This document shows, piece after piece, positions 45,356-59,100 of a DNA stretch of 64,000 nucleotides. The translations under genes were made by a program, and so were the position numbers. Position 1 is the stretch's first letter, and each line of letters starts with the position of its first letter. The notes beneath the pieces are model-generated. The model made no database searches. It was given only the letters and a program-made list of their open reading frames with translations, and had not been told where the DNA came from. Origin of the DNA: Piscicola geometra (Eukaryota; Annelida; Clitellata; Hirudinida; Piscicolidae); contig OX030955.1 in assembly GCA_943735955.1 (NCBI GenBank), forward strand, positions 13,760,583-13,824,582, read 5' to 3'.

Positions 45356-45602
45356 GAATAGAACTGAAACTAATTCCGTACCTAAGAATTTCCGTTTTTA
45401 AACGAAGAAAAATAGATTTTTCATTGAATTGCCATTTTGGCAGCCGCTCAAATAAATTTATAGAATAAACGGTTTTGGGTATAATATATTAAAATTTTAG
45501 AATCTTAACTCAAAATAAAAATTAAATTTAATTGTTTAGAATGTTTTTAGTGCGAATGTTGGTTGTTTTGAATCTGTCATGGAATGGCCGCAGCAGACCA
45601 AG

Positions 45603-45737
45603 ATGGCCGCAGAGAATCAAGTGAGCTGCGACATAAAGGAGAAATCCTTCCATAGCAGCAGCAGTTCCAATGCTGGCAAGGACTTCTCCTTCACCCTCTA
45701 TCGCAGTCTCGGCACCAGTGGCAAGACAGAAAATTGA
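45603..45737 (+). CDS. Short open frame, 44 aa, possible terminal exon
   Basis: Reads from ATG with SFTLYRSLGTSGKTEN at the end before TGA. A CAG lies just upstream and could be a splice acceptor. I do not recognise the family. Its 3' half is duplicated 650 bp downstream at 46301-46389, where the frame stays open up to the same stop. It could be the last exon of a broken gene or chance. Confidence 0.25.
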   Translation: MAAENQVSCDIKEKSFHSSSSSNAGKDFSFTLYRSLGTSGKTEN

Positions 45738-46040
45738 GAAGAATCATGATTGTGTTTTGTTGTTTTGAGGATGATGTGGTGATGATTGTGCTGTGGTATG
45801 AGTGTTGGTATTGTGGTGATGATTTAATTTTTTATTTGCGGTGATTGTCATGGTGGTGTGGATGAGGTTGGATTATTGAGGTTGATTGTTTGTTTTTTTT
45901 ATATATTTAAATTTATATATATACATATATTGGTAGTGGTCTAAAAACCGTTTTATTTAACAAATTTATTTGAAGAGCGCCTTGTTCACTTAGTAAAGGG
46001 CGCTATACAAATCATTAGTGATTGATTGATTGATTGATTG
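45651..46040 (+). repeat. Local duplication, copy 1
   Basis: Starts CATAGCAGCAGCAGT and ends in a LINE-like AGGGCGCTATACAAATCATT with (TTGA)n. Copy 2 is at 46301-46706. Confidence 0.92.
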
Positions 46041-46189
46041 AAAGAAAGAGTACTTTGACTTTGGGTTTTTACAGATACAACCAGTGTATAACTTTCTATG
46101 TTTTAATGTTTTAATATGCCAGAAGTACCAAAAGAGTTTGAGTTTTTAGTTAATACTCTGCATCCTTTGTACCAGGAACGGCGATCTGC

Positions 46190-46260
46190 TGCAAATCTTG
46201 GGGGGTCCTAACCAGCATGGACGATCCTGGGGAGGTCCTGGGTTCCGGACCCCCCTCCCC
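46190..46260. repeat. GC-rich dispersed end motif, inverted relative to 46845-46895
   Basis: CGATCCTGGGGAGGTCCTGG matches, in reverse orientation, CCAGGACCTCCCCAGGATCG near 46860. It is related to the GTGGACCCCAGG blocks at 10860-11590. Confidence 0.7.
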
Positions 46261-46300
46261 CCACTTAAAAAACATTTTTTAGTTTTGTTTTTATACAAAT

Positions 46301-46706
46301 CATAGCAGCAGCAGTACCAGCGTTGGCAAGGACTTCTCCTTCACCCTCTATCGCAGTCTCGGCACCAGTGGCAAGACAGAAAATTGAGAAGAATGATGAT
46401 TGTGTTTTATGGTTTTGAGGATGATGTGGCTATGATTGTGCTGTGGTATGAGTGTTGGTACTGTGGTGATGACTGAATTTTTTATTGTGGTGATAGTGAT
46501 TTCTTGGCGGTGATTGTCATGGTGGTGTGGGTGAGGTTGGATTATTGAGGTTGTTGATTGTTTTTTTTTATATATTTAAATTTATATATATACATATATT
46601 GGTAGTGGTCTAAAAACCGTTTTATTTAACAAATTTATTTGAAGAGCGCCTTTGTTCACTTAGTAAAGGGCGCTATACAAATCATTAGTGATTGATTGAT
46701 TGATTG
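46301..46706 (+). repeat. Local duplication, copy 2
   Basis: Matches 45651-46040 along its length with small indels, including the TATATATACATATATTGG segment and the LINE-like tail. Confidence 0.92.
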
Positions 46707-47135
46707 AATATTAAGTATACAATGAAATTTTTTTCTTAGACAGCTATAACTATAACTACACCTACTCACAATGTATTAATATGTAAAAATTCTGTTTTAT
46801 GCCATGTTTGACGATTATTTTTGCATCAAAACAAGAGTTTTTTTTTTAATTTATTGACCCCAGGACCTCCCCAGGATCGTCGCCTATGCTTTGTACTGCC
46901 CAAAATCATATGGCACCCACTCACAACAACTCCGACGAAACTTTTCATATGAAACACTTTTAAAAGTTTTGCCTGTTAATTTCGAGGTTTTCCGGTTTGA
47001 ATTTTTGGGTTTCCATGGGAAAGATTTTGATCGTAATAATAAAATAAGATAACACATTTTATTACTATGAATGGTCAATTCAGATTCATTGGTATGCATC
47101 ACGTAAATAATAGTTACCCTGGGAACGTCTTATAT

Positions 47136-50100
47136 TCAACGGGCTTCTTTCATAGGTTTGTGCACCAAGGCAGATCCAGGGAAGGCATCGGGGACTTCAG
47201 AGCTCATTTTGAACGCAATTAACACGATTTTCAAAATTTTGTATTTGTTATTTAACATTTAAAACGGAGTTTGTGGAAAGATGAAAAATGTTCTATAGAT
47301 TTATTTCAAATTTCAAAACATTAAAAAGTTTAAACAATCAAAAACGATAAAAAAGATTGTTTGCTGGTAAATAAAGAAACATTGTGATGTTCTTGAGATA
47401 ATAAAAAATTCTTGAAGATCGTTCGGGTTTACGCCACATTAATAATATTTGTCGTTGTTGTATTGTATTTTATATTCGTTAGGAGATTGATCATTAGAGA
47501 AAGTAAATTCCTCAAAAGATCTGAAAACACATTTCCTTATCGCCAAATCATTCATTAATGTCACTTCCTCCTCCACCTTCACCATCAATCCTCTTATCAT
47601 CATCATCATCACCAACTCTTTCTTCGATTTCTTTCGATGTAATGCCTGTCTTTATTTTGATTTTTCAATAATTCAGACAAGCATTCACCCATCCGTTCAT
47701 TTATTCAAAAAAGAAGGTTCGTGGTTGTTCTATTTTGCTAGCACGCACCTGATGCAATCGAGGACTTGGACGAGTGCTCTGTGGGCATGTTGTTTTGACG
47801 ATTGCACATCTCTCATAGAAAACATTGAAAAAACACTATCAAAAATACTAATGGTGCTAATAATTTGGAGCTTTGGAACTGGTAATAAATAATTGGTAAC
47901 AATGAAGCGAGCGATGAGAGAGTTGGTCTGAATGGATTTAAATAAAAGAGGGAGAATGAAAGATGATTCTTGATGAATTCATCAAGTTTTTATGGCTATT
48001 CAGTGCTTCTGAAAGTTCAACTTATTATTTCAAACATTATCGATATGTTTCATATCGCTGTAACTTTTTTAAATCTCTATATATCTATAAAATATCTTTT
48101 TGATAATTATATAATTATCAAATAAATTTTTTTCTTTCTTATTCTTAAAGATATTCATAACGAAATGAGCTATTTGTAAATAGCAGAAATATTGAAACAT
48201 TACTAAGAAAAAATATTAAAATTGTAAAAATAATTGTTTTTTAATGAAAGTAATTTTTTTTAAATATTATTAATTATTAAAAATTTTAATAAAAAATAAG
48301 TTTATTTATTATAAGTGTTTATAGTAGAGACCGACCGAAACAGATATTTTTATTTCGGCCGAAACCGAAATTAGGCCGAAATTAAAATCCCATTTTCTGC
48401 CGAAACCGAAATTAAGCCGAAATTGAATATCAATTTTCGGCCGAAACCGAAATTAAACCGAAATTTTAATCAGATTTTCGGCCGAAACCGAAGCCGAAAC
48501 CAAAATTGTTTCCCAACTTTTATTAAAAATGAAAAAATAGTTTATAACGATTTAATAGGTAAATCCAAACAAGCGTATATTTTAAGCCAAAAAATAAAAG
48601 CAAAGCCTGTCAACAACAAAAAATTTTTGTTGTTGACAGGCTTTGCTTTGGTCAGACTGACATTTTGTAAAAAAAAACTTCCAAATTGGATTCAAAGACA
48701 TTCTCACAATTTATTTTTGAATTAATTAATCGAAGCCAAATCTTCTCGTTCTTTCGACTTATATATAGTGTTTTTCAAAGAATGGATATCTAGAATTCCA
48801 CATGCTTTTATATGTTATTCGAACAATTAGTCTCATGTCACCCATAAATCAATTAACCACGATATCTAATAGATATCTAATAGAGATGAGAATCGAACCC
48901 AAACTTCATAATTCGAGTTCGATTGAGGATATACAGATACTTACTTTTGACAATAACATTTTTTTAAACAAATGTTTTAAAAAATAGAATTTGCTTAAAA
49001 AAAGTTTTTTTAAATATCATCATTGAACGTATCCCAATTTACTTAAATTTCAAATACATGATTTTTGTTCCAGATGCTTGTATATGTTATTCGAATAATT
49101 AGTCTGATGACACCCATAAATCAATCAACCACGATAACTAATAGATATCTAATAGAGAATCGAATCCGAACTTAATAGTTTGATTGAGGATACAGATATA
49201 TCAGATAAACTACATAAATAAATAAAAATTTCGGTTTTTCGGTAAATATGAGATCCATTTCGGCTGAAACCGAAATTGAGCCAAAATTACAAAATTATTT
49301 TCGGCCGAAACCGAAAAATTGCCGAAACTGAGAAAATTGGCAATTTCGGCGCCGAAACCGAACCAAATTTCGGTCGGTCTCTAGTTTATAGTTATTCATT
49401 ATAGCCTAACAATAGAGTTTTTGCTTGAGTGTCATACCAAGCCCGTAGCGTAATTATAAAAAGACTGCAACAAATTTCAATATAATTTTTGTGGAAATTT
49501 TTAGTTTTTATTTAAATTGTTTTCATTTTTATAAAATGTATTTTGATATTCATTTTATTGATCAAAGATTGTAGTTATCATAATTATCATCAATCCCACA
49601 TTGCGGAACTGCCACTTACCCTTCTGACTTGATTTCTTCTTTTTAATCTCTCCTGAGGTGACGACACAAGCTTCAATTTATTATTTAATACTTATTTAAA
49701 ATAGTTCAGTCACGCTTTTTGAAAAAGCAGGCAAACAGTTCAAAATGTTGCAATGTCTTTGACAAAGGGTCGAAGAAACTCATTCCTAATTTTTAAAAAA
49801 ATATTTTCTTTTATTTAAATTTCTTTTTATTTTATTTTCCCATTATTAAAAGTATTTTTTCTCAATCATCACCACGCCCACATACCTTTATCGCTTGATT
49901 TCTTTCCCATAAGGCTTTCTGTGGAGAACGACAAAAATATTTATTAAACATCTCGTCTAAAACGTACAGTTTATCATGATTTTGTTACTAAAGATGAGAT
50001 CTGTTTGAATCTATTTAAAATGAAAATGAGGAATAATATAACAATTGTTGATAATATGAAGTGTGGCTTAAATCAGGCGCACAAGTTATTTAATATTTAA

Positions 50101-53100
50101 ACACAGGGATGGATAAAAAACTACAGTGATATATCATGATCTTTTAACCTTGAAAAGTCTTGATTGAACCTTTAAGGGTGACATTTGTAGAATATTTAGA
50201 AGAAAAAATAGAAATTTTCAATAACGAATAATTTATTTTACATTTCAGGGGTTTAGAACGTTTGTTCCATCATTTCTTGAATAAATTTATTTTTTAATAA
50301 ACTGGTTTCATCATACGAACATTGCTCATCGAGCAAGTGAAAATATAACTTAAATACTTTCACATAGTTTCATCCTCCTCACTCACTTTTGGACTTTCTA
50401 AGTTTGGAAAAGTTTTCTGAAGTGTGAAAGAGTTAGAGGTTCGGTAACACTTTGTTGAAATGATTTAATTTGTCTTCATACAAATTAGAGAATCGTTCTA
50501 AGTGATTATAATCGAATAGTAAATCTTTAATAATTTTAAGTATTTTTTTCAGTATTCTTCATTAATAAATCTTTAGTAATTATTAGTATTTTTTTCAGAA
50601 TTCTTTATTAATAAATCTTTAATAATTATTATTTATACGAATCGAAAAAAAAAATTTCAAATGTAATATATCGGTAGTTAGAATATTCGTGTTTAATCTA
50701 ATAGTAAAGGAATTTTGGACATCTCTCATTATAACTGACATTCACCTTCGGCATGTGTAGAAGGGAGTCTGAGGACTTCTGTTGTGGCATTATTCATAAT
50801 GAGTTATTATAGAAAAGCTTCAATTTGTAAAATTACTTATTAATTTTGTGTGGATTTTATACAGCACTAGTGATAATCATGGGCGTATCCAGCCCCGAAT
50901 AAAAGGGAGAAAGGAAAATTAATAATTGTTAAATGTACTTTAAATGGATGGCATCATTGAAAACAGAGACAAAACTAATGTTCTCATCATTTTTAGACAA
51001 AGTTTATTTTTTAATATATATTATGCATGAAAATCTTCATTTACATAATGTAGAGAAAAATGGTTTTTAAATAAGAAGTTTTGGACGGTTACTGGCAAAC
51101 GTCACATTTACTTTTTTGATTGATAGTTTCTTGTTTGTTGTAGTCATGGACTTCTATTTAGGTTTATATTAAGAAGTGTATGACTTCAGCAACTCAAACC
51201 CAGGGACGATGAAAGCTCAGCATGGCCTATCCTTTGGGTCGGGTTTCATTAAAAGTGCTTCCTTTTCATGTCTTAAATTTCCGAGGAGAGCTAAATGAAC
51301 GTTCTACAGTGCTGGTAGAGATACTAAATTACGAAATGCTTTCTTAATGTTGGGAAAAAATAAATAATTTTTTTAAAACATCATAGATAAATCTGGAACA
51401 TCTTTTACATTATTCCACTCGCTAAACCATAATTCTTCTCCTCCTTCAATGTCTTCTAAACCAAATTGGAATTATTTTTACACGGGTGAATTTTTATTCA
51501 ACGAGTGGCCTATGCTGCATGGATGGAATTGAGTGAAACTGAACGCAGACGAATGATCTAGAAAAAAAAGAATTTTAAAGACGAATGATAAATCAAAGTG
51601 TGGAATTATAATTATTAAAGATATTTTCCAAAACTCAAATCGGGTTTGAACAGTAATATATTGTGTTATATAAAAATGGTAACTCATTTATATATTATGT
51701 TATTTGTGAGAATGTTCTCAAAATAAGTTGTTAACATTTTTCTTCTCAGTAAAATGTTTTTCCAATTCTAAAGGGGGGGGGGGGCAGCTGCTCCTCCTTG
51801 CCCCCCCCCCTAGATACCCCCATGGTTAGAACTTTTAGTAACCTTCGGCCTGCGTAGAAGGTAGTTTCAGGAATTCTGTGGTGTGATCTCAATAAAATAA
51901 GCTAGTTATTCATTTTTTTTCAAAATAATTATCAAAATAATACAAACTAAAAGCCTCACCATCTTTTTCAATTTCACTAATTTCCTCATCTTCTGTTTTG
52001 AAAAACATTTTTTCACAAATTTATACATCTATATATTTCTATATAAAATTTATATCTATATAACAGAGTTTTGTAAATTAAATATTTCACACAAGATTTT
52101 TTCCTATTTATATTCTAAAAAGCGCATTAATCATCACCCAAATACCTTCAACTTGTCGAAACAACTTTTTCTTGGCTTTAATCAAGTTTTATAGTTATGA
52201 TAAGGATGTATTTTATTTTTCGAACCAACTATTGGCATCTCCACGAAGATTACTCACTTTTAAGTCTGCTCGCTATGTTTTTCCCGATGAAGTAGCAGAC
52301 TATTACGACGAGAAACATCAGAGGTCCAAGCAATCGCCCCAAAGTCATCGACAGTTTCGGATTTTCTGTAAGCATTTTTCACTTATCGTAAAACACAAAC
52401 TAAAAGGTGCACTTAGTACTTTAACGCCAAAAATATTAAAAATAAATTTAAAAACGAAACTTAGCAAACATTTGTAACTAGTTTAATAATAAGACTTTGT
52501 ATGAAAAGTCTTGTATTTCGTGAAAACAGCCGTACCAACTAATGCTAATAAAACTATTGAGAGAAACTAGCAAACACAATTTCTAAGTTCCAAATCACCC
52601 TTGTATGATTTTGGATTTCCGTATTTGAATTCAAAATAATTAAAACATGTTTTACAGCTCTACTAGTTTTAAGTAAATACTAGTCTAGTTTTTTAAATAC
52701 AAATTTACTCACTTGAAAAAAGTCAAGAAGTTTCATTGACTCACTTGGATTTGAAAACTCGAAGATGCAGCTCTCGTTGACGCGTTTGAAATGAAGCCTA
52801 CAAATGCAGTTGAAACTGCCTGATAGAGTAAATAAATAACGGTTGAGGCATTTCCTTGCAGAGAAAAAAGACAAAAAGATATTTAACTGAAGAGAATCTG
52901 TGACCTGGTGTGTTGTCGCAGTAGGTGTTGTGCTCCTTGCAGGCTTTCTCCGTCGCGCACTCGTCCACGTCTGCTCGAGTTCAAGAGTATATTTAGTTGC
53001 TGCCATTAAATTAATTTTTAAATCATTATGAAATTGCAATATTCGTCTGCAATAATTAGTTTATATGACTCATTATACATTAAAAAACACTTATTTAAAA

Positions 53101-56100
53101 GTGTTCAAAGACTTGGATATTTACAGTCCATCAAAATGGTGTGGGCACTTTAAGCATGGAGCAAACCACCTTGGCACTCTCCTTGCACTTCGCTGTAGCC
53201 AGTGTCGCAGAGACATCTGGTGCCAAAATCAGTTTGCCTACATTTCCTGAGTTTATCTTGGCATGGCATCAACTCGGAACACTTGTTAAGGCCTGAATTG
53301 AAATGATACGTTAGAATAATGAATTATAGTAAGATTACAGAAAAAAATAGCTGGGAAAAAATATTTTTAAATAATCCAAAACTGCTTATATAAAAAAAAA
53401 ATCTAGAAAAATATAGTTTGTGCATACTTTTACAACATAAGAAATACGCATGAAAACAGTAGTATAAGTCTTGAAAAACTCATCTTTGCAATCTTCCCAC
53501 TTGTAATCGCGCTGACAGTTACATTCGTAGCTGCCTTCGAATTCAAATTATTAGTGAAATATAGAAAGATTAGCCTAGGAAACAATATTTCATATTTCGT
53601 CATTTCTTCCCGTCAATCTAACAAAACTTTCAGCCAATAAACTAATTTTTTAATAATTTGAACGAAATAACACTAAATTGAAGACATAAGAAGGTGTATT
53701 CTGAAAGACAAAGATGGACGCACACAAAGATTGGTCTATCGTAGAATACACTTTTTTAAAGGGCTTGAATTTACGTTTAAATCTTCAATTGTTAATGGCA
53801 TTCACAATTTTCGGTTTAATTGTCTTATTAAAGATCGCAATATTTTAGATGTACATTCCACTCACCATTAGTGTTCAAGCACTTTGAAAAAGGGGGATGA
53901 TCACAGATATTCGACTCCTGGCACTCATTTACGTCTGTGTTGCAAGTCCATTTTATCAGCTCAAAGCGAGAATGACAACGGGTCCAAAAGTCAAATGCCG
54001 GATAATGTTCGGGTACCCGATTAAAATAAATAAATAAATACGCATTTTTGGAGCTTGCAGTATTTTGTCGAATTCAATGTTACCGTTTAGACAAGATATA
54101 TTGTAAGTTTAAAAATGTATAATTTAAAATTAAAACATACATTTTATTTTTCTGTTTGAGTTTTACAAAAATAAGTTGTTTATTGAAAAATTTTGACAAC
54201 ATTTTATTTTACTTTATTAAGTTTTTTTTCTTTAAAAAATGTAAAAAAACTTCAATTTGAAATTACTATTCGATAAATTACATTTCTATTTCAAATTTTC
54301 TGTTAATAATGTTTAAAAAATTCAAATACTCGATTTTAATTTGTTTCTGCATCCGACATTTTAATCGGGTACCCAGATCCTGTTACCATCCCTACTTCAA
54401 AGAATACATTTAAAGTAACTATCGAATTAGTTATCACCTGTTCAATCCTCCACTCACCTATGCATGGTTTAGTCACATCTTCTTGCATTTCGAAACCTTC
54501 AGGGCAGTTGCAATCAAAAGAACCCGGCAGGTTCTGGCACGTTTGCCCAGGCGCCGTACATAAAGAAGTATTCAGACATTCATCAATATCTGCCAAAAAT
54601 AAAAATGAAAATTATTAATTAATTGATACCGAAATAAATAATAAATTGGGAGCTAAGTTTTGAAAAGACTAAAATGATTGGGGTTGTTCTTACCGGTACA
54701 ATCATTATTCACAGCCATATAACCATCTTCACAAACACATTTGTGAGAACCTTGGGTTTGTATGTGTGATTTTAGATGTTTTTGTAATTTTTATAAACCT
54801 TATTTTATTTGTCCTAATAATATTTTATACAATTTATTTTATTTGTGCTAATAATACTCTTTATTAATCTTATTTATCTATAAGATAATTGTAAGATTTT
54901 AAATCTTTTAACAACATAGAAATTTTTTTTATTATGTTGTTTCAACTACTAAAAATGATCAAAGCAATAGAACATTATTAAGGATTTCCGCAGAGACCTA
55001 CTCGGCCTGCGTTCTTTTAGGGTGAGATATTCAAGTGAAGATTGGCGCTAAAAGAGAATCAACACAAAATGGATCTAACTCAAAAGACTATTAAAAACTA
55101 GAGCTGTGCTATAATCTACGTTAACTTTCGATTAACGCGTTAATCAATTAACGACCGTTAAAAGTTTTAACGCCGTTAAATATTTTAACGCATTTGAAAA
55201 AAATTAACGCTATTGAAAAATTAACGCATTTGGAAAATTAACGCATTTGAAAAATTAACACATTTGAAAAATTAACGCATTTAAAAAAAAAGTAACGCAT
55301 TTGAAAAAAATTAACGCATTTAAAAAAATTTAATTGATTCAAACCTATCCAAATTGAACTGTTTTCTGCAGTTTTGGTTACATTGCCAGCAATTGGGAGC
55401 GGGAATGGCTTAGATGATAGACGTCGGACTTGCAACTTGTCCTAGTAACCCAGAGGCGCAAATGAAAATATGCAGCCTAAGTGGCCTCGAAGCTCGTCAT
55501 TATTTGTCCCTATACACAAGAAATAGGCACTTCAGAAGATGATCCAGCTTATGTCATTCGTCATTTTATTTGTATGAAGAACAATTTTTTATATTATTTT
55601 ATACTAATGTCAAATATGCTAAAAACATTGCGTTAAAATACAATAAACGCATGATCAAAAGTTTTAATCGAACGATTAACGGCGATTAACATTTTTAATC
55701 GTGGAACAGCTCTATCAAAAACCAAAATCTAGATTATGAGATAATTCTATGGTCAGTTTTAAGTAAAGTCAGTAATGAATTGATGCCGTTGAGCTTTGAT
55801 GAAAACTGGGATTGTAAATGTAATAAAATAAAATAAAATCTTGAAAACAAAATTTAAAAAATAATATATATAAAAATAATATAATTTTAAAATTTTAATA
55901 AAATAATTTTCAGATTTTCATAATATAATTATCAGATTTTCATAATATAATTTTAAGATTTTCATAATATAATTATCAGATTTTCATAATATACTTATCA
56001 GATTTTCATAATATAATTATCAGATTTTCATAATATAATTATCAGATTTTCATAATATAACTATCAGATTTTCATAATATAATTATCAGATTTTCATAAT

Positions 56101-59100
56101 ATAAATATCAGATTTTCATAATATAATTATCAGATTTTCATAATATAATTATCAGATTTTCATAATATAATTATCAGATTTTCATAATATAATTATCAGA
56201 TTTTCATAATATAATTATCAGATTTTCATAATATAATTATCAGATTTTCATAATATAATTATCAGATTTTCATAATATAATTATCAGATTTTCATAATAT
56301 AATTATCAGATTTTCATAATATAATTATCAGATTTTCATAATATAATTATTAGATTTTCATAATATAATTATCAGATTTTCATAATATAATTATCAGATT
56401 TTCTTAATATAATTATCAAATTTTCATAATATAATTATCAGATTTTCATAATATAATTATCAGATTTATTAAGTTTTATTTTTAGATTTATTAAGATTTA
56501 TTTTTAGATTCATAAAGTTTTATTTTCAGATTTATAAAGTTTTATTTTCAGATTTATAAAGTTTTATTTTTAGATTTATAAAGTTTTATTTTTAGATTTA
56601 TAAAGTTTTATTTTTAGATTTATAAAGTTTTATTTTTAGATTTATAAAGTAGTATTTTCAACTTTATAAATTATATTTTATCAAGTCACTACCCCTTTAA
56701 AATTGTATAGTCTCTAATCTTTTAAGAATAACATTAAAAGAATTAAAAAAAACAATTCTTTAAATAGATTTTAATTAAATTTATATTCCGTTTTTAATCC
56801 ATTTGTTGTATTTTCAATATTTTTTCTCTGTTTTTTTATACTTGGTTAAATAACCCATCCTAGTTCCTTATAAAAAAATATTAATCTTAACTAAAAATAT
56901 AATATAAAATTAGAATAAAATGTTAGTTATATTTCAAGTGAAATGTTCTCACCTATTGTGTCTTCGCATTTGTAGCCCTCCAACGTAATGCAGGAGTTGA
57001 TCTCCGGGTCATTTGACAAGCACTCATTCACGTCTGTGTGAAGAGTTTATGGCTTCTCGAAGCAAGTGTTCACAACTATCATTTATATAATTCAGCCTCT
57101 CTCTTATGATAATATCCTATCACTATTAAATGCAAATTTTAAATTTAATTTTTAATGTGAAAAATTTTCTGGATACTTTAAGACACAATAATTTAAACTT
57201 TTAAAATATGAAAACTGAGATAAAAACGCGTAAGAAATTATTTTTTGAAGCTTTTTAAAGAGTCTATAAAAATTTTCCAAACTTTAAAATAATGATTTTT
57301 GACACGTTTTTTCACTAATTTGTATTGTGTTTTTCTCAAATCGAACCTCTAAAAATGATAGCAATTTTAATAGTGCAAGTGTTTAGGAAACAGTTTGTGG
57401 ATCATGCTTTTATTTTAAGACAAACTTTTAACTTTTTTTTGTTTATCTTTATTTTTTTTGTATAATTCTATAAAACTACTCTATAAGACTCACCAGTATC
57501 ATCATCAGCATCATCCTCTTTATCGCATAATCCGTATACATAGCATGTGTCTATCGCTGTTTTAGACAAAATCAATTATTATAAGTAATTAACAAACTTG
57601 AAATAAAATTTATTCTAAATAATAATTTAAAAAGTAGATTTGAATCGTATTAAATTGAAGAACATGTAGACTCCTGACCGTAGTACACCTTGTTTTTACT
57701 AGGACCAGGCTCGTAATAGTTCACGCAGAGACAATCCCTCTTTTCCTCCTGCCGTGGAAGTGAGGGCATGCTTGAAGGTTAATTAGAAACAATCTTCTGC
57801 TGCCACGTTATAAGACATTTAACGGCTATAAAACGTTATGAAGTGTTGTTTCATGGGAACCCATCGAGAACATACATTGTATATGAGATGGGCGTAAAGG
57901 AAAAAAAAGCATTCTAGCTGGCAAGCTTCCAAAGATGATTTCTTGAGACGATCACGTCGTTGCTGCATGAACTCATCTTTCGCGGTGCCTTTTAGTTTCA
58001 ACTTCATCGGTACTGGGATGCCTTGCATTGGTAGATTTCAAATGAGAATTTAGGATTTACTTAAATTCAGTTTTAAAAAATTGAAATTTCATCAGAAACT
58101 AAGTTCCTAAACTTCAATTTTTACCACAATTATTTGACATTAAAATTAAAGTAGCGTTTTTTACCCCATATTGAATTCACTTCAACTTTTTTGACCAGCT
58201 TAAATAATAAAAACAACAAATATTTCGCGTTTAAAAACTCAACTTCTATAGCGGGCATTAGGAATACTCATTTATAAACGTACATACGATTGTGTACATA
58301 CGTTTGTAGACTGACACAGTGCCACTCCCCCCACAGGGAAACTTTTTATCACAGATGTCATTGCATTGAAAACGATCATCTGGCTCCGAAGGGTTCTTAA
58401 TGCAGATACATTCATTTTGAGTCTGTCGGTTTTCAAGAATAGCAGCTACGTTTAAAATCAAAAAACACCAATGTTACACAACTATCATTTAATAGTTAGA
58501 AGAGTTTTTATGGAAAGTTATTTCATTAAGTTGTGAGAATATAGAGTCAAACGATTGAGTTTCATTCAGCGCATCAGACCAGACTCCTCACCACGTAAAC
58601 ACTGGTAAAATTTTCATCATTGAAGCATTTTACCAAACATTGACTGGTTAAGGTCCTACTAGAGTGTTTGGTTTCTTTGTTAGCCAAACCTTTAATCGAT
58701 TTGAATAAAATATTAATGATTGAAACAACAAGTTTTAGTGGCATAAAACTCTTAACTTGAGTTTTTCAAAGCGTATAAAATATAATATTAATTTTTATCT
58801 AAAGTTTTATATGAATAAAGACTTCAAAATTTTTATTATTAATGGTGTCTAGCTTGTTTTATAGTGAAAAAAGAATATTAAAAGAAACGAAAGCTATTTT
58901 AGACCAAATACAGCCACTGTTTTATTTTTACCAAATCTACACTGTGGGCCAAAAAAAACATGTCATTGTATATTTGTATATAATTTTGGAAAATGTTAAT
59001 GTTAATCGTTTTTCAAATTCCTTTCACTGTTTGACTCAGAAATAAATAGAGAACAAGATTGTTTAAACATTTATTTTGAACTTTTTAATATGCATAACTT

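Larger units (their letters stand above)
47136..52175 (-). other. Cytoplasmic tail encoded by symmetric microexons
   Basis: Part of the receptor-like gene. Microexons, each phase 1-1: 52146-52175 (30 nt), 51960-51992 (33), 51843-51875 (33), 50746-50778 (33), 50387-50416 (30), 49886-49918 (33), 49620-49652 (33), 47749-47778 (30); the terminal exon is 47136-47194. Peptides include EDEEISEIEKD, EFLKLPSTQAE, EVLRLPSTHAE, KSLMGKKSSDK and GEIKKKKSSQK. Two pairs are clear duplicates of each other. Donors are GTATTT, GTGAGG, GTTACT, GTGAAT, GTGAGT, GTATGT, GTAAGT and GTGCGT. Any exon can be skipped without changing frame. Confidence 0.72.

Noticed and set aside
52172..52477. 101-codon plus-strand frame with Lys-rich end
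   Set aside because: The minus strand has a phase-matched exon here with TACAG acceptor, GTGAGT donor and a clear membrane span, so the plus frame is a shadow.
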